A DNA stretch of 64,000 nt from Providencia sp. (GCF_003533305.1 NZ_DOEH01000009.1:186001-250000); one strand, 5' to 3'; shown: positions 18,269 through 27,848, numbered from the stretch's first letter. Made by a program: numbers and translations. The notes: generated by a model not told the origin, from the sequence alone.

Positions 18269-19099
18269 ATGAAATTTCTATTTGAACAAGTCACCGTTTT
18301 TTCAGATAAAAAGTTGGATGGTAATCCATTAGCCGTTGTTGTCGGTGCAGATAGTCTAACTCATCATCAAATGGAACAGTTTGCAAAATGGACCAATTTA
18401 AGTGAAACCGTTTTTCTATTGCAGCCAAAACATCCCGATGCTGATTATTTCGTGAAAATTTTCACTGCAGAGGGTGAATTACCTTTTGCAGGTCATCCAA
18501 CGTTGGGCAGTTGCTTTGTATGGCAGCAAATCTATGGGCAGCAGAATAAATCAACTATCACTCAACAATGTGAAGCTGGCTTAATTAATATTAAGCAAAT
18601 AAATGGTCGTTTAGCTTTTATGGCTCCGCCAATGATCCGTACTGGTGAATTAGAGGAAAATGAACGAATTAAAATATTAAATGCGCTTGGACTTACCGAT
18701 AATGATGTCGAAGCTTGCCAATGGTTAGATAACGGCCCGGGTTGGTTAGGTATACAGCTTAAATCTGTGGCTACATTACTTAGTGTCAAACCAGATTATG
18801 CACAACTGAAGGGTTATGACATCGGTTTATGTGCAATTTATCCAGAAGGCGATGATAAACAACTTGAGGTTCGTGCTTTTTGCTGTTCAATTGCAGAGGA
18901 AGATCCGGTTACTGGAAGCTTGAATGCGGTATTTGCTCAATGGTTAATACCTCAAGGAAAACTACCTAAACACTATGTAGCAGGGCAAGGCCAATGTGTT
19001 TCACGCAATGGGTTAGTTTATGTTTCATCGGACGAATATGGGATATGGGTGGGCGGTGACGTTGTCAATTGTATCAGTGGTACAGTTGAATTTGATTAA
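18269..19099 (+). CDS. PhzF-family isomerase/epimerase
   Basis: A 276-residue PhzF-fold protein (diaminopimelate-epimerase-like). Conserved blocks are DGNPLAVVVGADSL, NLSETVFLL with the catalytic Glu (E46), LPFAGHPTLGSCF and AEEDPVTGSLNAVFAQW. Most PhzF proteins outside phenazine clusters have unknown substrates, and no phz genes are present here. It has its own promoter region and is convergent with an MFS gene. Confidence 0.9.
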   Translation: MKFLFEQVTVFSDKKLDGNPLAVVVGADSLTHHQMEQFAKWTNLSETVFLLQPKHPDADYFVKIFTAEGELPFAGHPTLGSCFVWQQIYGQQNKSTITQQCEAGLINIKQINGRLAFMAPPMIRTGELEENERIKILNALGLTDNDVEACQWLDNGPGWLGIQLKSVATLLSVKPDYAQLKGYDIGLCAIYPEGDDKQLEVRAFCCSIAEEDPVTGSLNAVFAQWLIPQGKLPKHYVAGQGQCVSRNGLVYVSSDEYGIWVGGDVVNCISGTVEFD

Positions 19100-19109
19100 T
19101 TATCAGTTG

Positions 19110-19143
19110 ATTCAGGTTACCGAAAATAAGAGATAACCTGAAT
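19110..19143. terminator. bidirectional hairpin between phzF-like and MFS genes
   Basis: ATTCAGGTTA (19110-19119) pairs perfectly with TAACCTGAAT (19134-19143) in the short space between convergent genes. No strong U-tract follows. Confidence 0.6.
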
Positions 19144-19155
19144 TAACTATCAAAT

Positions 19156-20316
19156 TTATACTCGAATAAATCGAGTCACAAAAGCAATCATAACTAATAG
19201 AACTGAAATGATGAGCAATGCAGTGGCGAGAGAAAATTGAAACGCCACAAAACCAATAGCTGCGGGACCCGCTAAAATCCCTAAATAACCTAGTGTTGAA
19301 ACCGCCGGAACAGCAAGGGCTTCAGGCATTGTGTTTTGTTTTCCTATCGCTGAAAACATCACCGGTACAATATTAGAGCAACCGGCACCAACTAAGGCAA
19401 ATCCTGCAATCGCCAAAGGTAGGTAAGGCGACATAACCGCAATAATAAAACCAAAACATGCGAACAAGGCCCCGAAGAATACTACGCGAGCAGAACCGAC
19501 TCGCATCACAATTCGGTCACCAGTTAGTCGACCGATAGTCATTGTTGTGGCGAATGCCGCAAATCCTAGCGCACCTAATGTTTCGTTTAAACCATGGTGT
19601 TCAATTAAAAATACAGCGCCCCAATCTAATACGGCACCTTCTGAAAGAAATACGGCAAAACAAACAATACCAATAACGAGTACAATTCCTTTAGGTACCG
19701 CAATTAATGGGCCTGATGAGACATTAGCATAGTTTAGAAAACCATTATAACTGATTGCCAATAACACTAATCCAATAGCAGAAATGATCATGGCGGCAAA
19801 GACGGTAGGAACGCCGAGGAGCAAAATAGCACTCATTGAACCGGCACCCGCAATTCCACCGATACTGTAAAATCCATGGAAACCTGACATAATCGGTTTA
19901 TCTGAGGATTTTTCGACAATAACGGCTTGTATATTCATGGCACAGTCTGTTAAACCAATAAAAACACCAAATAAAAATAACCCAACAACTAAAAAGCTGA
20001 TCTGTGACAATGACGGTAACATAGGTAATAAAAGACTAAAGGCAATGGTAGAAACAGCCATTAATTTGCGACAACCAAATTTTGCCGCTAGTGCACCTGT
20101 GACTGGCATAGCAATTAGTGCACCGCCACCAAAGCACAGTAATAGCATGCCTAGAGTCGCATCATTTGCCCCTGTATTTGATTTAACATAGGGAACTAGT
20201 GCTGCCCATGCGGCAGTCGCGAAACCTGCAATGAAAAAAATAATACGTGTCGAAATCTGCTCTTTTTTAGCAGGCGCTGAGATAATGTTATTGTCTAGTT
20301 GTTGAGTTGATTGCAT
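19156..20316 (-). CDS. MFS transporter, YbjJ/FucP-like
   Basis: A 386-residue, 12-helix permease. Distinctive segments are FIAGFATAAWAALVPYVKSN, FIGLTDCAMNIQAVIVEK and GFHGFYSIGGIAGAGSMSA, similar to the E. coli YbjJ group. It lies 29 bases downstream of an inositol-monophosphatase-like gene. With the divergent DeoR regulator this points to uptake of a sugar or polyol. The substrate is unproven. Confidence 0.85.
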   Translation of the reverse strand: MQSTQQLDNNIISAPAKKEQISTRIIFFIAGFATAAWAALVPYVKSNTGANDATLGMLLLCFGGGALIAMPVTGALAAKFGCRKLMAVSTIAFSLLLPMLPSLSQISFLVVGLFLFGVFIGLTDCAMNIQAVIVEKSSDKPIMSGFHGFYSIGGIAGAGSMSAILLLGVPTVFAAMIISAIGLVLLAISYNGFLNYANVSSGPLIAVPKGIVLVIGIVCFAVFLSEGAVLDWGAVFLIEHHGLNETLGALGFAAFATTMTIGRLTGDRIVMRVGSARVVFFGALFACFGFIIAVMSPYLPLAIAGFALVGAGCSNIVPVMFSAIGKQNTMPEALAVPAVSTLGYLGILAGPAAIGFVAFQFSLATALLIISVLLVMIAFVTRFIRV

Positions 20317-20345
20317 ATTTTATATTTTCAATGAATTAAAAGAAA

Positions 20346-21143
20346 CTAGCCTTGGTTGAGGATAGTCAGAATTTGTTCATGTAATATTGGGCAGCCTGTC
20401 GCTAGGACTGCACCACCGGCTTCAGCTCTACCACCATCGAGAGTTGTGACTACGCCACCAGCTTGTTCAATAATAGGGATTAATGGCACAATGTCATAAG
20501 GTTCTAGTGCGTATTCAAAACAAGCATCAATTCTGCCTGCTGCTAACATTGCCATTGCGTAGCATTCCCCACCATAACGTGTCATTAAAACTTGTTCCGT
20601 TAAAGAACCAAAATGAATGTCTGGATGTGTTGCAATGGGTTCTGGTGAATTAGTGTGCAAAATAGCTTGGTTAAGTGCGATATTTTTACGCGTTTCTAAA
20701 CGAAAGTGCCCATGTGCGCTACTCGTCCAGCTGCCGTTAGCATCGGCCCAAAAACGTTCACCAATATAGGGTTGGCTCATCATTCCCATTACTGCTTTTC
20801 CGTGATGTGTTACTCCAATTAAATTAGCCCATAAAGGTAGACCACATAGGAAAGGGCGTGTCCCATCAATCGGGTCGAGCACCCATTGAATAGATCCACT
20901 TCCACTAATACCGTACTCTTCACCTATGATAGCGTGATCAGGGTAAGCCGCTGTAATATATTCACGCATCAGTTTTTCGGCGAGTTTATCGGCTTGAGTA
21001 ACCGGATCAAATCGATAATCTGCTTTTGGTTTATTCTGTAAAACTATCAGCTCATTTGTTCGGTAATGCTCTAATGAAGCTTTACCTGCAATGTTCGCGA
21101 GCTCATGTAAAAAAAAGCTATCAGGAAGTAGGTTGTTAGTCAT
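20346..21143 (-). CDS. inositol-monophosphatase-family phosphatase (HisN-like)
   Basis: A 265-residue Mg-dependent sugar-phosphate/histidinol-phosphate-type phosphatase. Metal-binding motifs are intact: FDPVTQADKLAEKLM, AIIGEEYG, the signature WVLDPIDGTRPFLCGLP, and EPYDIVPLIPIIEQAGGVVT. It heads an operon with the MFS gene and is divergent from a DeoR repressor, which argues for a catabolic sugar-phosphate role over histidine synthesis. This is an inference from context. Confidence 0.87.
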   Translation of the reverse strand: MTNNLLPDSFFLHELANIAGKASLEHYRTNELIVLQNKPKADYRFDPVTQADKLAEKLMREYITAAYPDHAIIGEEYGISGSGSIQWVLDPIDGTRPFLCGLPLWANLIGVTHHGKAVMGMMSQPYIGERFWADANGSWTSSAHGHFRLETRKNIALNQAILHTNSPEPIATHPDIHFGSLTEQVLMTRYGGECYAMAMLAAGRIDACFEYALEPYDIVPLIPIIEQAGGVVTTLDGGRAEAGGAVLATGCPILHEQILTILNQG

Positions 21144-21232
21144 TTTTTATCCTCAGTCATTTTAGTAATCATAAAGTTTGACATCCGTTATTGCTCGATT
21201 ATGATAGTTTAAATCATTAACAGGAACACTAT

Positions 21233-22006
21233 ATGCTCGATTATGCCGCTTTTCCAGATCAAAGACAAAATAAAATTCGCCAGCTACTTAATGAAAATGG
21301 TCGAGTAATATGTACCGTACTAGCGCGAGAGATGAGCGTATCAGAGCATACAATTCGTCGAGATTTAAATGAATTAGCACAAGAAGGTGTATGCCGACGC
21401 GTGCATGGTGGTGCGGTGAGTGTCTTAGTCGGTGCTGGCTCATTCGAGCAGAGAATCGAACAGAATCAAGCAGAGAAAGCTAAGATCGCGCAAAAATGCG
21501 CCAGTCTGATCAAAGATGCAGGTTGTATATTTATCGATGCAGGTTCAACTAATTTAGAAATCGCACGTTGTATACCTGATAATTTAGCGGTGACGGTCAT
21601 TACTAATTCGCCGACTATTGCCATTGAGTTAATGAAAAAATCAATAAGTGAAGTTATTTTAATAGGCGGAAAATTAAATACTCAAATAGGTGCGAGTGTA
21701 GATAGCTCAGCAGTTAGGCAGATTAGCCAAATCCATTTTGATCAATGTTTTCTTGGCGGATGTGCACTTGACCCTCAAATAGGGATCTCTATATTTGATT
21801 ATGAAGAAGCTGAATTTAAAAAAGTGCTAATTGAACAAAGTAGCCAGGTTATTATGGGACTGACTGTTGATAAATTGCCGGGTGTAGCAAGGTATACTAT
21901 TGCTGATTGTGACCAATTATCAATTCTCGTGATGGATAAACAGTTACCTAAAGAAATAATTCAGTTATTTGATAATAATTCAGTGAAAATCTTGTTTTCA
22001 GATTAG
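21233..22006 (+). CDS. DeoR-family transcriptional regulator
   Basis: A 257-residue DeoR repressor. The HTH at residues 14-56 contains RQNKIRQLLNENGRVICTVL, SVSEHTIRRDLNELAQEGVC and RRVHGGAV. The sugar-phosphate-sensing domain has CIFIDAGSTNLEIAR, VITNSPTIAIELM, VILIGGKLN and CFLGGCALDPQIGISI. It is divergent from the phosphatase-MFS operon and is its probable regulator. Members usually respond to a phosphorylated sugar. Confidence 0.92.
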   Translation: MLDYAAFPDQRQNKIRQLLNENGRVICTVLAREMSVSEHTIRRDLNELAQEGVCRRVHGGAVSVLVGAGSFEQRIEQNQAEKAKIAQKCASLIKDAGCIFIDAGSTNLEIARCIPDNLAVTVITNSPTIAIELMKKSISEVILIGGKLNTQIGASVDSSAVRQISQIHFDQCFLGGCALDPQIGISIFDYEEAEFKKVLIEQSSQVIMGLTVDKLPGVARYTIADCDQLSILVMDKQLPKEIIQLFDNNSVKILFSD

Positions 22007-22105
22007 TTATTAAACTAAATTACGCTAATTTAGTGTATTTCAGTATGCGATTTATGAACATCATGGTTGATAAATAATTAGAGCAAACATGAGAATAGGA
22101 ACTTC

Positions 22106-23026
22106 ATGAAAATCAAAGCGATTTCACTTATTTTATTATTATTTCCATTTAATAGTATTGCTGAAAATTATTCTTATCAAATGCAAACTCAACCACATAA
22201 TGGTAAAGAAATTCATTATTATCTAATCCAAAAGGGAACGGCTAAATCTAAAAATTTGTTAGTTTTAATTCAAGGTTCTGACTGTAAAAGTGTGGTTAAT
22301 AATCCCGATATGGTCAAAAATTTTGGCGCTGCTTTTCCAAATAATGACATTTTGTTAGTTGAAAAAACAGGTTTGACTGATCAAATCGGTCAAAATAACG
22401 AAGAGGTTGAACAAGATAATTGCCCTGTGGAATATATGAAGAATGATTCTCCACTTGAAAGAGCAGAAAATTATATTTCTGTATTAAATCAGTTAAAGGA
22501 TCATTACCAGCAGATCATCTTATTAGGAGGTAGTGAGGGAGCTGTTGTCACTAATATTATAGTTTCCAAAGTCGATTATATAAAAGCATCCATTGCTTTA
22601 AATTTAGGTGGTCGATATTTTATAGATGATGTCATTTATAGTATTAAAAATAATACTCCGGCTGAATATGTATCTGAATCAGTAGATGGATTTAAACAAT
22701 TTGCACAAGCTGCAAAAGATAAACAATTAGATGAAAATCAATTTGTAAGTAGTCATGGGCCTACTTGGTGGTATGAAAGCTTAACGATTGATAATCAAAA
22801 CTTGATTCAATCAATAAAAACTCCGCATTTAGTCATACAAACAATGGTAGATATAAATGTAGACGCACACAATGCCCAACGAATGATGAAGAATAACACT
22901 AACACCAAGGTATCATTTAAAAGTTATGAAGGTTTAGATCACTTTTTTAAAGATGATAAAGGCAAATCACAAACTTCAATGATTGTGACGGATATTCAAA
23001 GCTGGTATCAATCTATTAATCACTAG
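22106..23026 (+). CDS. secreted alpha/beta-hydrolase-like protein
   Basis: A 306-residue protein with a clear signal peptide (MKIKAISLILLLFPFNSIA, cleavage after SIA) and therefore periplasmic. The hydrolase fold is suggested by NLLVLIQGSDCKSV (oxyanion region), the nucleophile elbow LLGGSEGAVV, an Asp in TMVDINVDAHNA and a His in GLDHFFKD. The function is not recognised. It is convergent with a DJ-1-like gene and ends before a hairpin. Confidence 0.78.
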   Translation: MKIKAISLILLLFPFNSIAENYSYQMQTQPHNGKEIHYYLIQKGTAKSKNLLVLIQGSDCKSVVNNPDMVKNFGAAFPNNDILLVEKTGLTDQIGQNNEEVEQDNCPVEYMKNDSPLERAENYISVLNQLKDHYQQIILLGGSEGAVVTNIIVSKVDYIKASIALNLGGRYFIDDVIYSIKNNTPAEYVSESVDGFKQFAQAAKDKQLDENQFVSSHGPTWWYESLTIDNQNLIQSIKTPHLVIQTMVDINVDAHNAQRMMKNNTNTKVSFKSYEGLDHFFKDDKGKSQTSMIVTDIQSWYQSINH

Positions 23027-23044
23027 CAATTTAAGTATATCATT

Positions 23045-23074
23045 GCTGTATTGTCTTTATGGGGGCAATACAGC
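23045..23074. terminator. hairpin between convergent genes
   Basis: GCTGTATTG (23045-23053) pairs with CAATACAGC (23066-23074) around a G-rich 12-base loop. No clear U-tract is present. Confidence 0.55.
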
Positions 23075-23092
23075 TGATGTTATTTATGAATA

Positions 23093-23695
23093 TTAGATTT
23101 TTGCATCTTCAATCGCGTCATGAATTATATTTTCAAATAATACATGTTGGTTTGCCGGTAATAGCTGGCGATGCATTTGGCGGCGTTTATCAGTATTAAA
23201 TAACTTTTCCGCTATCCAACCAGTTAAGTATAAAGCCGATAAGCAACCACCCGCTGTTGCAATATTTCCACGAACAACTAATGGTTTATCTTCGAGATCT
23301 ACCCCCATATTTATAAAGGCATTCATTGCATCAGGATGCGTGGTTGCTGGTGTTCCATTCAATAAACCCAATTTCTGCAACACAAAAGAGCCAGCACAAA
23401 TAGAACCAAGAATTTGTCGTGTATTATCGAGTTTAAATGCATTAATAAAACTTTCATCAGCAAGTACGGCTGGAATACCTTGTTGCCCGCTACTAAATAA
23501 AACAACATCAGCATCATTCGCGAGTGTAATATGACCGTCTGTTTCTACTTTTTGACCGAGTGTTGAGGTGTGAAAGGGCTTTGTGCCTAATACTTGGACA
23601 TTCCAGTCTTCACGGCAGCGGCCAAAAATGTCACGCATTAAAAAATAATCTATATCTGTAAATTCATCAAAAATAACGATAGCAACTTTATACAT
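23093..23695 (-). CDS. DJ-1/PfpI-family protein
   Basis: A 200-residue class-I glutamine-amidotransferase-like protein. It starts MYKVAIVIFDEFTDIDYFL and has the nucleophile elbow LGSICAGSFVLQKLG with the family Cys, then TTHPDAM and RGNIATAGGCLSALYL. The frame extends to 23737, but GAGGAA before ATG 23695 marks the start and avoids overlap with the GNAT gene. Chaperone, glyoxalase III or isocyanide-hydratase-type activities exist in the family; which applies here is unknown. It is probably cotranscribed with the GNAT gene. Confidence 0.85.
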   Translation of the reverse strand: MYKVAIVIFDEFTDIDYFLMRDIFGRCREDWNVQVLGTKPFHTSTLGQKVETDGHITLANDADVVLFSSGQQGIPAVLADESFINAFKLDNTRQILGSICAGSFVLQKLGLLNGTPATTHPDAMNAFINMGVDLEDKPLVVRGNIATAGGCLSALYLTGWIAEKLFNTDKRRQMHRQLLPANQHVLFENIIHDAIEDAKI

Positions 23696-23723
23696 ATTTA
23701 TTCCTCGAATTCTCTTATTTATT

Positions 23724-24509
23724 TTACGCTGAAACAAAGCTGTGATAATTAAAAATAGGTTTAAACCCTAACTTTTGATAAATACCTAGGCCGTCACTGG
23801 AGGCTTCTAATACACATTGCTCAATGCCTTGTTGATGGCAGACTTGTAAAGCATGTTTGATTAATAGCGTAGCTAAACCGCGACGCTGATATTGAGCATC
23901 AGTTCCAATATCATCAAGACGGGCTATCTTGTTATTCAATGTTAGTGTTAGGGTAGATGTGGGTTGCTGATTATGGAATAAGACAAAATGCAACATATTG
24001 ATTTTCTTATCCAATGCCCGTTGATGATAACGAATATATTCATTAATAACCGTATCATCACCTGCTTCATCATCTTCTGGCGAAATAGGAAATGCCGTAA
24101 TCAAGGGTTCTGCCCAAGATGTTAAATCTTGATTGCAAACTGTAATATGATAACCATTAGGTAGTGAGATACCTTTTGCGTGATCACTTAGATTAGAATG
24201 GTCTAGGATCATTGCTGTGGACTCACCATCATCAATAAGTTCTCTTTGCGTAACAACGAATTTAAATTTTTCTAATTCGCTATCTTGAATAACTAAAATA
24301 TAAGGCTTGTTTTGTTGTTTAAATAAGTCTTCGGCTAATTCAAAACTAGCAATAGATGCATTTTGGTGTAAATAGATAAAGTTAAATGCAGGAATAGGCA
24401 ATTCTGAGAAATAGGTAATTGTAGATTCATCGATATCAATTGTACTATGGCAAATAGCTTGCCAAAAATATTTTTCTTGTTGGTAAAAAAGTATTTGGTT
24501 ATTTTTCAT
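23724..24509 (-). CDS. GNAT acetyltransferase (paralogue of 16218-16991)
   Basis: A 261-residue protein built like the gene at 16218-16991: an N-terminal half with IPAFNFIYLHQNASIASFE, the middle DTVINEYIRYHQRAL, and a GNAT core ARLDDIGTDAQYQRRGLATL, LQVCHQQGIEQCVLEASSDG and YQKLGFKPIFNY. The acetyl-CoA loop is Q-R-R-G-L-A. It precedes the DJ-1-like gene by 28 bases. The substrate is unknown. Confidence 0.85.
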   Translation of the reverse strand: MKNNQILFYQQEKYFWQAICHSTIDIDESTITYFSELPIPAFNFIYLHQNASIASFELAEDLFKQQNKPYILVIQDSELEKFKFVVTQRELIDDGESTAMILDHSNLSDHAKGISLPNGYHITVCNQDLTSWAEPLITAFPISPEDDEAGDDTVINEYIRYHQRALDKKINMLHFVLFHNQQPTSTLTLTLNNKIARLDDIGTDAQYQRRGLATLLIKHALQVCHQQGIEQCVLEASSDGLGIYQKLGFKPIFNYHSFVSA

Positions 24510-24681
24510 TTTTTGCTCTGAATTTACAATTTAATAGGAATATTTTATAGGCATTAAATCCAGAGTTCTAGCTGTAGAGGAACATAACGCATTTATACAA
24601 CCATTGTATTGCACTTTTTGCTAATTACTGGAAAATAGCTTGTTGACAATAACGAGAAATATCCATATTAAGGTAAATAAA

Positions 24682-25011
24682 GTGAACAAAGCGCCAGAGA
24701 CTATTACTTTTTTCGAACGGCTACTACCTTTAGTTGTTTCGGGTGAAAAAGTTATCACTATTCGTGATGAAAGTGAAAGTCATTATATTCCCGGAACCGT
24801 TGTTAAAGTTTATGCGCTAGAAACTGCAGAATATTACACTGATATAGAAATACTCTCAGTCGATGCAATTTCCTATGATGATATTAATGAGTATCACGCT
24901 AAACAAGAAGCAATGTCCCTTGAGACATTAAAAAAACTGATCCGAGAAATTTACCCAACAGAGCAATTTTTGTATGTTATTCATTATAAGTTAATAAATT
25001 CAATTAATTAA
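24682..25011 (+). CDS. yqfB: ASCH-domain N4-acetylcytidine amidohydrolase YqfB
   Basis: A 109-residue homologue of E. coli YqfB (103 residues), which hydrolyses N4-acetylcytidine to cytidine and acetate. The ASCH active-site block SGEKVITIRDESESHYIPGT is conserved, followed by KQEAMSLETLKKLIREIYP as in E. coli. The frame runs back to a TTG at 24640. I chose GTG 24682 for its AAGGTAA leader (24670-24676) and family length. It is convergent with a LysR gene 1 base away. Confidence 0.9.
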   Translation: MNKAPETITFFERLLPLVVSGEKVITIRDESESHYIPGTVVKVYALETAEYYTDIEILSVDAISYDDINEYHAKQEAMSLETLKKLIREIYPTEQFLYVIHYKLINSIN

Positions 25012-25012
25012 T

Positions 25013-25879
25013 TTAGCTATGCATTGCTTTGGCTATTTTGATAAATGCTTTAGTAGCTGGGGATGCTTCACTTTCATTATTGATGGCAAAAGCAATCGTT
25101 CTTTTTATTGCGGGTGTTAGCGGCTTTATAACTAAATCTTGAGCACCCTCTGGAATGGCTAATTGAGCCACAATTGACACCGCTTCCCCTCGAGCAACTA
25201 AGGAGAATGTGCTTAATAATTGTCTCGTTTTAAACTGAATTTTTGGCACTAGTTTTTGTGCATGAAATAAATCCATCACCGTTTTTCCTGATCCCGCTTG
25301 TGTTAAATTAAACGGGAATTCACATAGTTGTTTTAAAGAAACCTTATCATATTCAGCAAGTGGATGGCCTAATGGTAGTATTGCGACCATTTGGTCTTCT
25401 TTTACTTTAAAAGTATCAAATCTTTCATCCGGTAATATAACAAAACCTATATCGATACGTTTATCTTGTAGCCAGTGAATCACACTTTCATCATCACCTT
25501 CATCAACGATAATATTGATCAGCGGATATTGTCGGCGATACTGTGCCAGAATAGGTGGCAAGATGCGTGATGATGAACCAGGACCAAATGAACCAATTCG
25601 TAATACGCCTTTTTTTAATCCATTAGCTGCTTGCGCTTCTTGGATCATTGATTCTTGAATGCTTAGCATATTATGCGCCCGCATGAGCAAGATATTACCA
25701 ATCTCAGATAAGGTAGTATGATTTTGTTCACGAACAAAAAGGGTAACGTTAAGATCTTTTTCTAGCGATTTTACGGCGTGTGATACTGCTGATTGAGAAA
25801 TATTTAATTTCATTGCAGCCAGTGTGAAGCTTTTAAATTCAGCTACGGTAGTAAAAATTTCAAGTTGAGTTAATGTCAT
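25013..25879 (-). CDS. LysR-family transcriptional regulator
   Basis: A 288-residue LysR protein of the CysB/CynR-like type. The N-terminus is MTLTQLEIFTTVAEFKSFTL with HTH SQSAVSHAVKSLEKDL and VTLFVREQNHTTLSEIG, and the effector domain contains LRIGSFGPGSSSRILPPIL. It is divergent from an EamA exporter with a LysR-type palindrome between them, so it is the likely regulator of that exporter. Confidence 0.9.
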   Translation of the reverse strand: MTLTQLEIFTTVAEFKSFTLAAMKLNISQSAVSHAVKSLEKDLNVTLFVREQNHTTLSEIGNILLMRAHNMLSIQESMIQEAQAANGLKKGVLRIGSFGPGSSSRILPPILAQYRRQYPLINIIVDEGDDESVIHWLQDKRIDIGFVILPDERFDTFKVKEDQMVAILPLGHPLAEYDKVSLKQLCEFPFNLTQAGSGKTVMDLFHAQKLVPKIQFKTRQLLSTFSLVARGEAVSIVAQLAIPEGAQDLVIKPLTPAIKRTIAFAINNESEASPATKAFIKIAKAMHS

Positions 25880-25909
25880 GAGTATTTGCTCATTTGCTTA
25901 TGAACCAGA

Positions 25910-25925
25910 ATAAGTAATAACTTAT
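25910..25925. promoter_or_regulatory. LysR-type operator palindrome
   Basis: ATAAGT (25910-25915) and ACTTAT (25920-25925) form an inverted repeat that contains the LysR T-N11-A pattern, in the 103-base space between lysR and the divergent EamA gene. Confidence 0.45.
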
Positions 25926-25982
25926 CACTATACCGTTATCTAGCAAGTCTAATATTATTTAATGCGTGTTATAGAGGTATAG

Positions 25983-26903
25983 ATGATAAGTGTAAAAGCA
26001 ATAATTTTCCGATTTTCAATAAACGTTATTTTCATTCAAATGATCTTTGTTTCCATCATATGGGGAGGGACATTTATTGCAGGTAGAGTTTTACAACCTG
26101 AAATATCGCCTATTTTGTCAGCATCTATTCGTTTTATATTTGCGGGTGTTTTTTTAATAGTATTACTAAGTTTCACTAAAATAGGTTGGCAAAAAATAAC
26201 ATTCAAACAGCTTATGCAAATTTCTATACTCGGATTAAGTGGGATATTTATTTATCAAATTCTATTTTTTTATGGTCTGCAAAACATACCCGCTTCCAGA
26301 GCTGCTTTATTAGTCGCAATTAATCCAGCAATGATTGCATTGATTTCATTTATCTTATGGCGGGAGAAAATTTCTTTAATTAAAGGTATTGGGATTATTT
26401 TTTGTGTTATTGGTGCATTTATTTTGTTGTCCGATAACACTGAAGATGTTGGCGGAATTTTTACCAACAAAGGGGATTTAGCTATTCTTGGTTGTGTGAT
26501 TAGTTGGGGGATCTACACAGTCGCTGGTAAAAATGTCATTCGTGAGATTGGAGCTTTGCACACAGTAACTTATGCCATATTATTAGGTACATTATTACTC
26601 GTCATCATCTCTTGTGTGACAGGGGAATTAACTTTGAATAACCTTGAACGTTTATCGTTTTTAGACTTATCTAGCCTTCTATATTTAGGCGTTTTAGGTT
26701 CAGCGATAGCGTATGTTTGGTATTATCAGGGAGTAGACCAGTTAGGAGCAGCAAGTGCAGGATCATTCATTGCATTAAATCCACTAACTGCAGTTTTTAT
26801 CGGTGCATTATTTCTTAATGAAAAAATAAGTATGATTGTTATTGTTGGTGGTGTGATGATTATTTTAGGTATTTTAATCGCAAATAAAAAAATTAAGGCC
26901 TAA
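25983..26903 (+). CDS. EamA/DMT-family exporter
   Basis: A 306-residue inner-membrane protein with ten helices in two EamA repeats: FVSIIWGGTFIAGRVLQ and NIPASRAALLVAINPAMIAL in the first, AILGCVISWGIYTVAGKNVI and LGAASAGSFIALNPLTAVFI in the second. GAGG before ATG 25983 supports this start, though ATG 26040 lies nearer the usual family start. It is probably an exporter of an amino acid or drug controlled by the divergent LysR protein. Confidence 0.88.
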   Translation: MISVKAIIFRFSINVIFIQMIFVSIIWGGTFIAGRVLQPEISPILSASIRFIFAGVFLIVLLSFTKIGWQKITFKQLMQISILGLSGIFIYQILFFYGLQNIPASRAALLVAINPAMIALISFILWREKISLIKGIGIIFCVIGAFILLSDNTEDVGGIFTNKGDLAILGCVISWGIYTVAGKNVIREIGALHTVTYAILLGTLLLVIISCVTGELTLNNLERLSFLDLSSLLYLGVLGSAIAYVWYYQGVDQLGAASAGSFIALNPLTAVFIGALFLNEKISMIVIVGGVMIILGILIANKKIKA

Positions 26904-26921
26904 AAATAAATTAGGGAAAAA

Positions 26922-26945
26922 TAGCCACACAACAGGGTGTGGCTA
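26922..26945 (-). terminator. rho-independent terminator of the NmrA-like gene
   Basis: TAGCCACAC (26922-26930) pairs with GTGTGGCTA (26937-26945). On the minus strand the stem is followed by TTTTTCCC. It may also act for the EamA gene arriving from the other side. Confidence 0.75.
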
Positions 26946-26951
26946 CAAAAT

Positions 26952-27818
26952 TTACTTAAATCTATTTTGATGCTTTAAAATAAATTCTTTTAATGTTGTA
27001 GGTGCTTTACCTGTTATTTTTTGGAAATTATCAAATACCATGCCTGTTCTATCTAACTCACCCGTACTGAAAGCAATAAAGTGATCATAAATACTCTTCA
27101 TATAGGCTAATTCTAAATTATTATTTAATGCATGCTGCCAAAATTCATTGGGATCTTTTGCTTTATATTGAAAGGGAATACCAAGCTCATTGGTAAGTAA
27201 TTGGGCTATCTGATGATGATTTTTAGTTTCATAACCTAAACGGTAGATTTGTCCATAATGTTGCTTGGGTGAGGTCAGACAATGCGCAGCAAGTTCGGCG
27301 ACATCAATGCAATCAACCCAACTTAGCACGGCATTACCAAAATAGGAACGTAAAATACCTTTTTGTAAATTATCATCTCCTTGATAACCTAGCAAATTTT
27401 GCATGTAAGATTCAGGGCGTAAATGAGTGAACTGTATACCAGACCATTCAATATAACGCTCAATCAGTTGGTGCCAAGCCCAATGGGCAACTTGTGCATT
27501 ATCATCACCGCAAGCACCTAAATGCACGATATAATTTACATTTGATGATTTTGCGATATCAATAAAAATTTTGCTTTGAGCAAGCATATCAATAGTATAG
27601 CCTGTCATCATAAACACAGAATCAATACCGATTAAGGCACTTTTGATTGTTTCCGGTTTGTCATAATCCATTAAGATGGTCGTAAAAGGTGCTGAACTTA
27701 ACTTGTTCGGGTCTCTTACTGCTAAAATAACATCTTGATAGCCCATATTGTGTAGTGCTTGAACTAAATATTGGCCAACTTGCCCTGTTGCGCCTGTCAC
27801 TAAAATTGTATTTTTCAT
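26952..27818 (-). CDS. NmrA-like NAD(P)-binding family protein
   Basis: A 288-residue atypical short-chain-dehydrogenase-fold protein. The Rossmann loop is ILVTGATGQVGQYLVQAL, then DSVFMMTGYTIDMLAQSK and VHLGACGDDNAQVAHWAWHQ, and FTHLRPESYMQNLL as in quinone-oxidoreductase-2/NmrA proteins. The catalytic YxxxK of true SDRs is not evident, so it may be a redox sensor or a reductase. It lies downstream of a GNAT gene (30 bases) on the same strand. Confidence 0.83.
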   Translation of the reverse strand: MKNTILVTGATGQVGQYLVQALHNMGYQDVILAVRDPNKLSSAPFTTILMDYDKPETIKSALIGIDSVFMMTGYTIDMLAQSKIFIDIAKSSNVNYIVHLGACGDDNAQVAHWAWHQLIERYIEWSGIQFTHLRPESYMQNLLGYQGDDNLQKGILRSYFGNAVLSWVDCIDVAELAAHCLTSPKQHYGQIYRLGYETKNHHQIAQLLTNELGIPFQYKAKDPNEFWQHALNNNLELAYMKSIYDHFIAFSTGELDRTGMVFDNFQKITGKAPTTLKEFILKHQNRFK

Positions 27819-27848
27819 GGATTAAAATTCACTTTAATTACTGATAAA

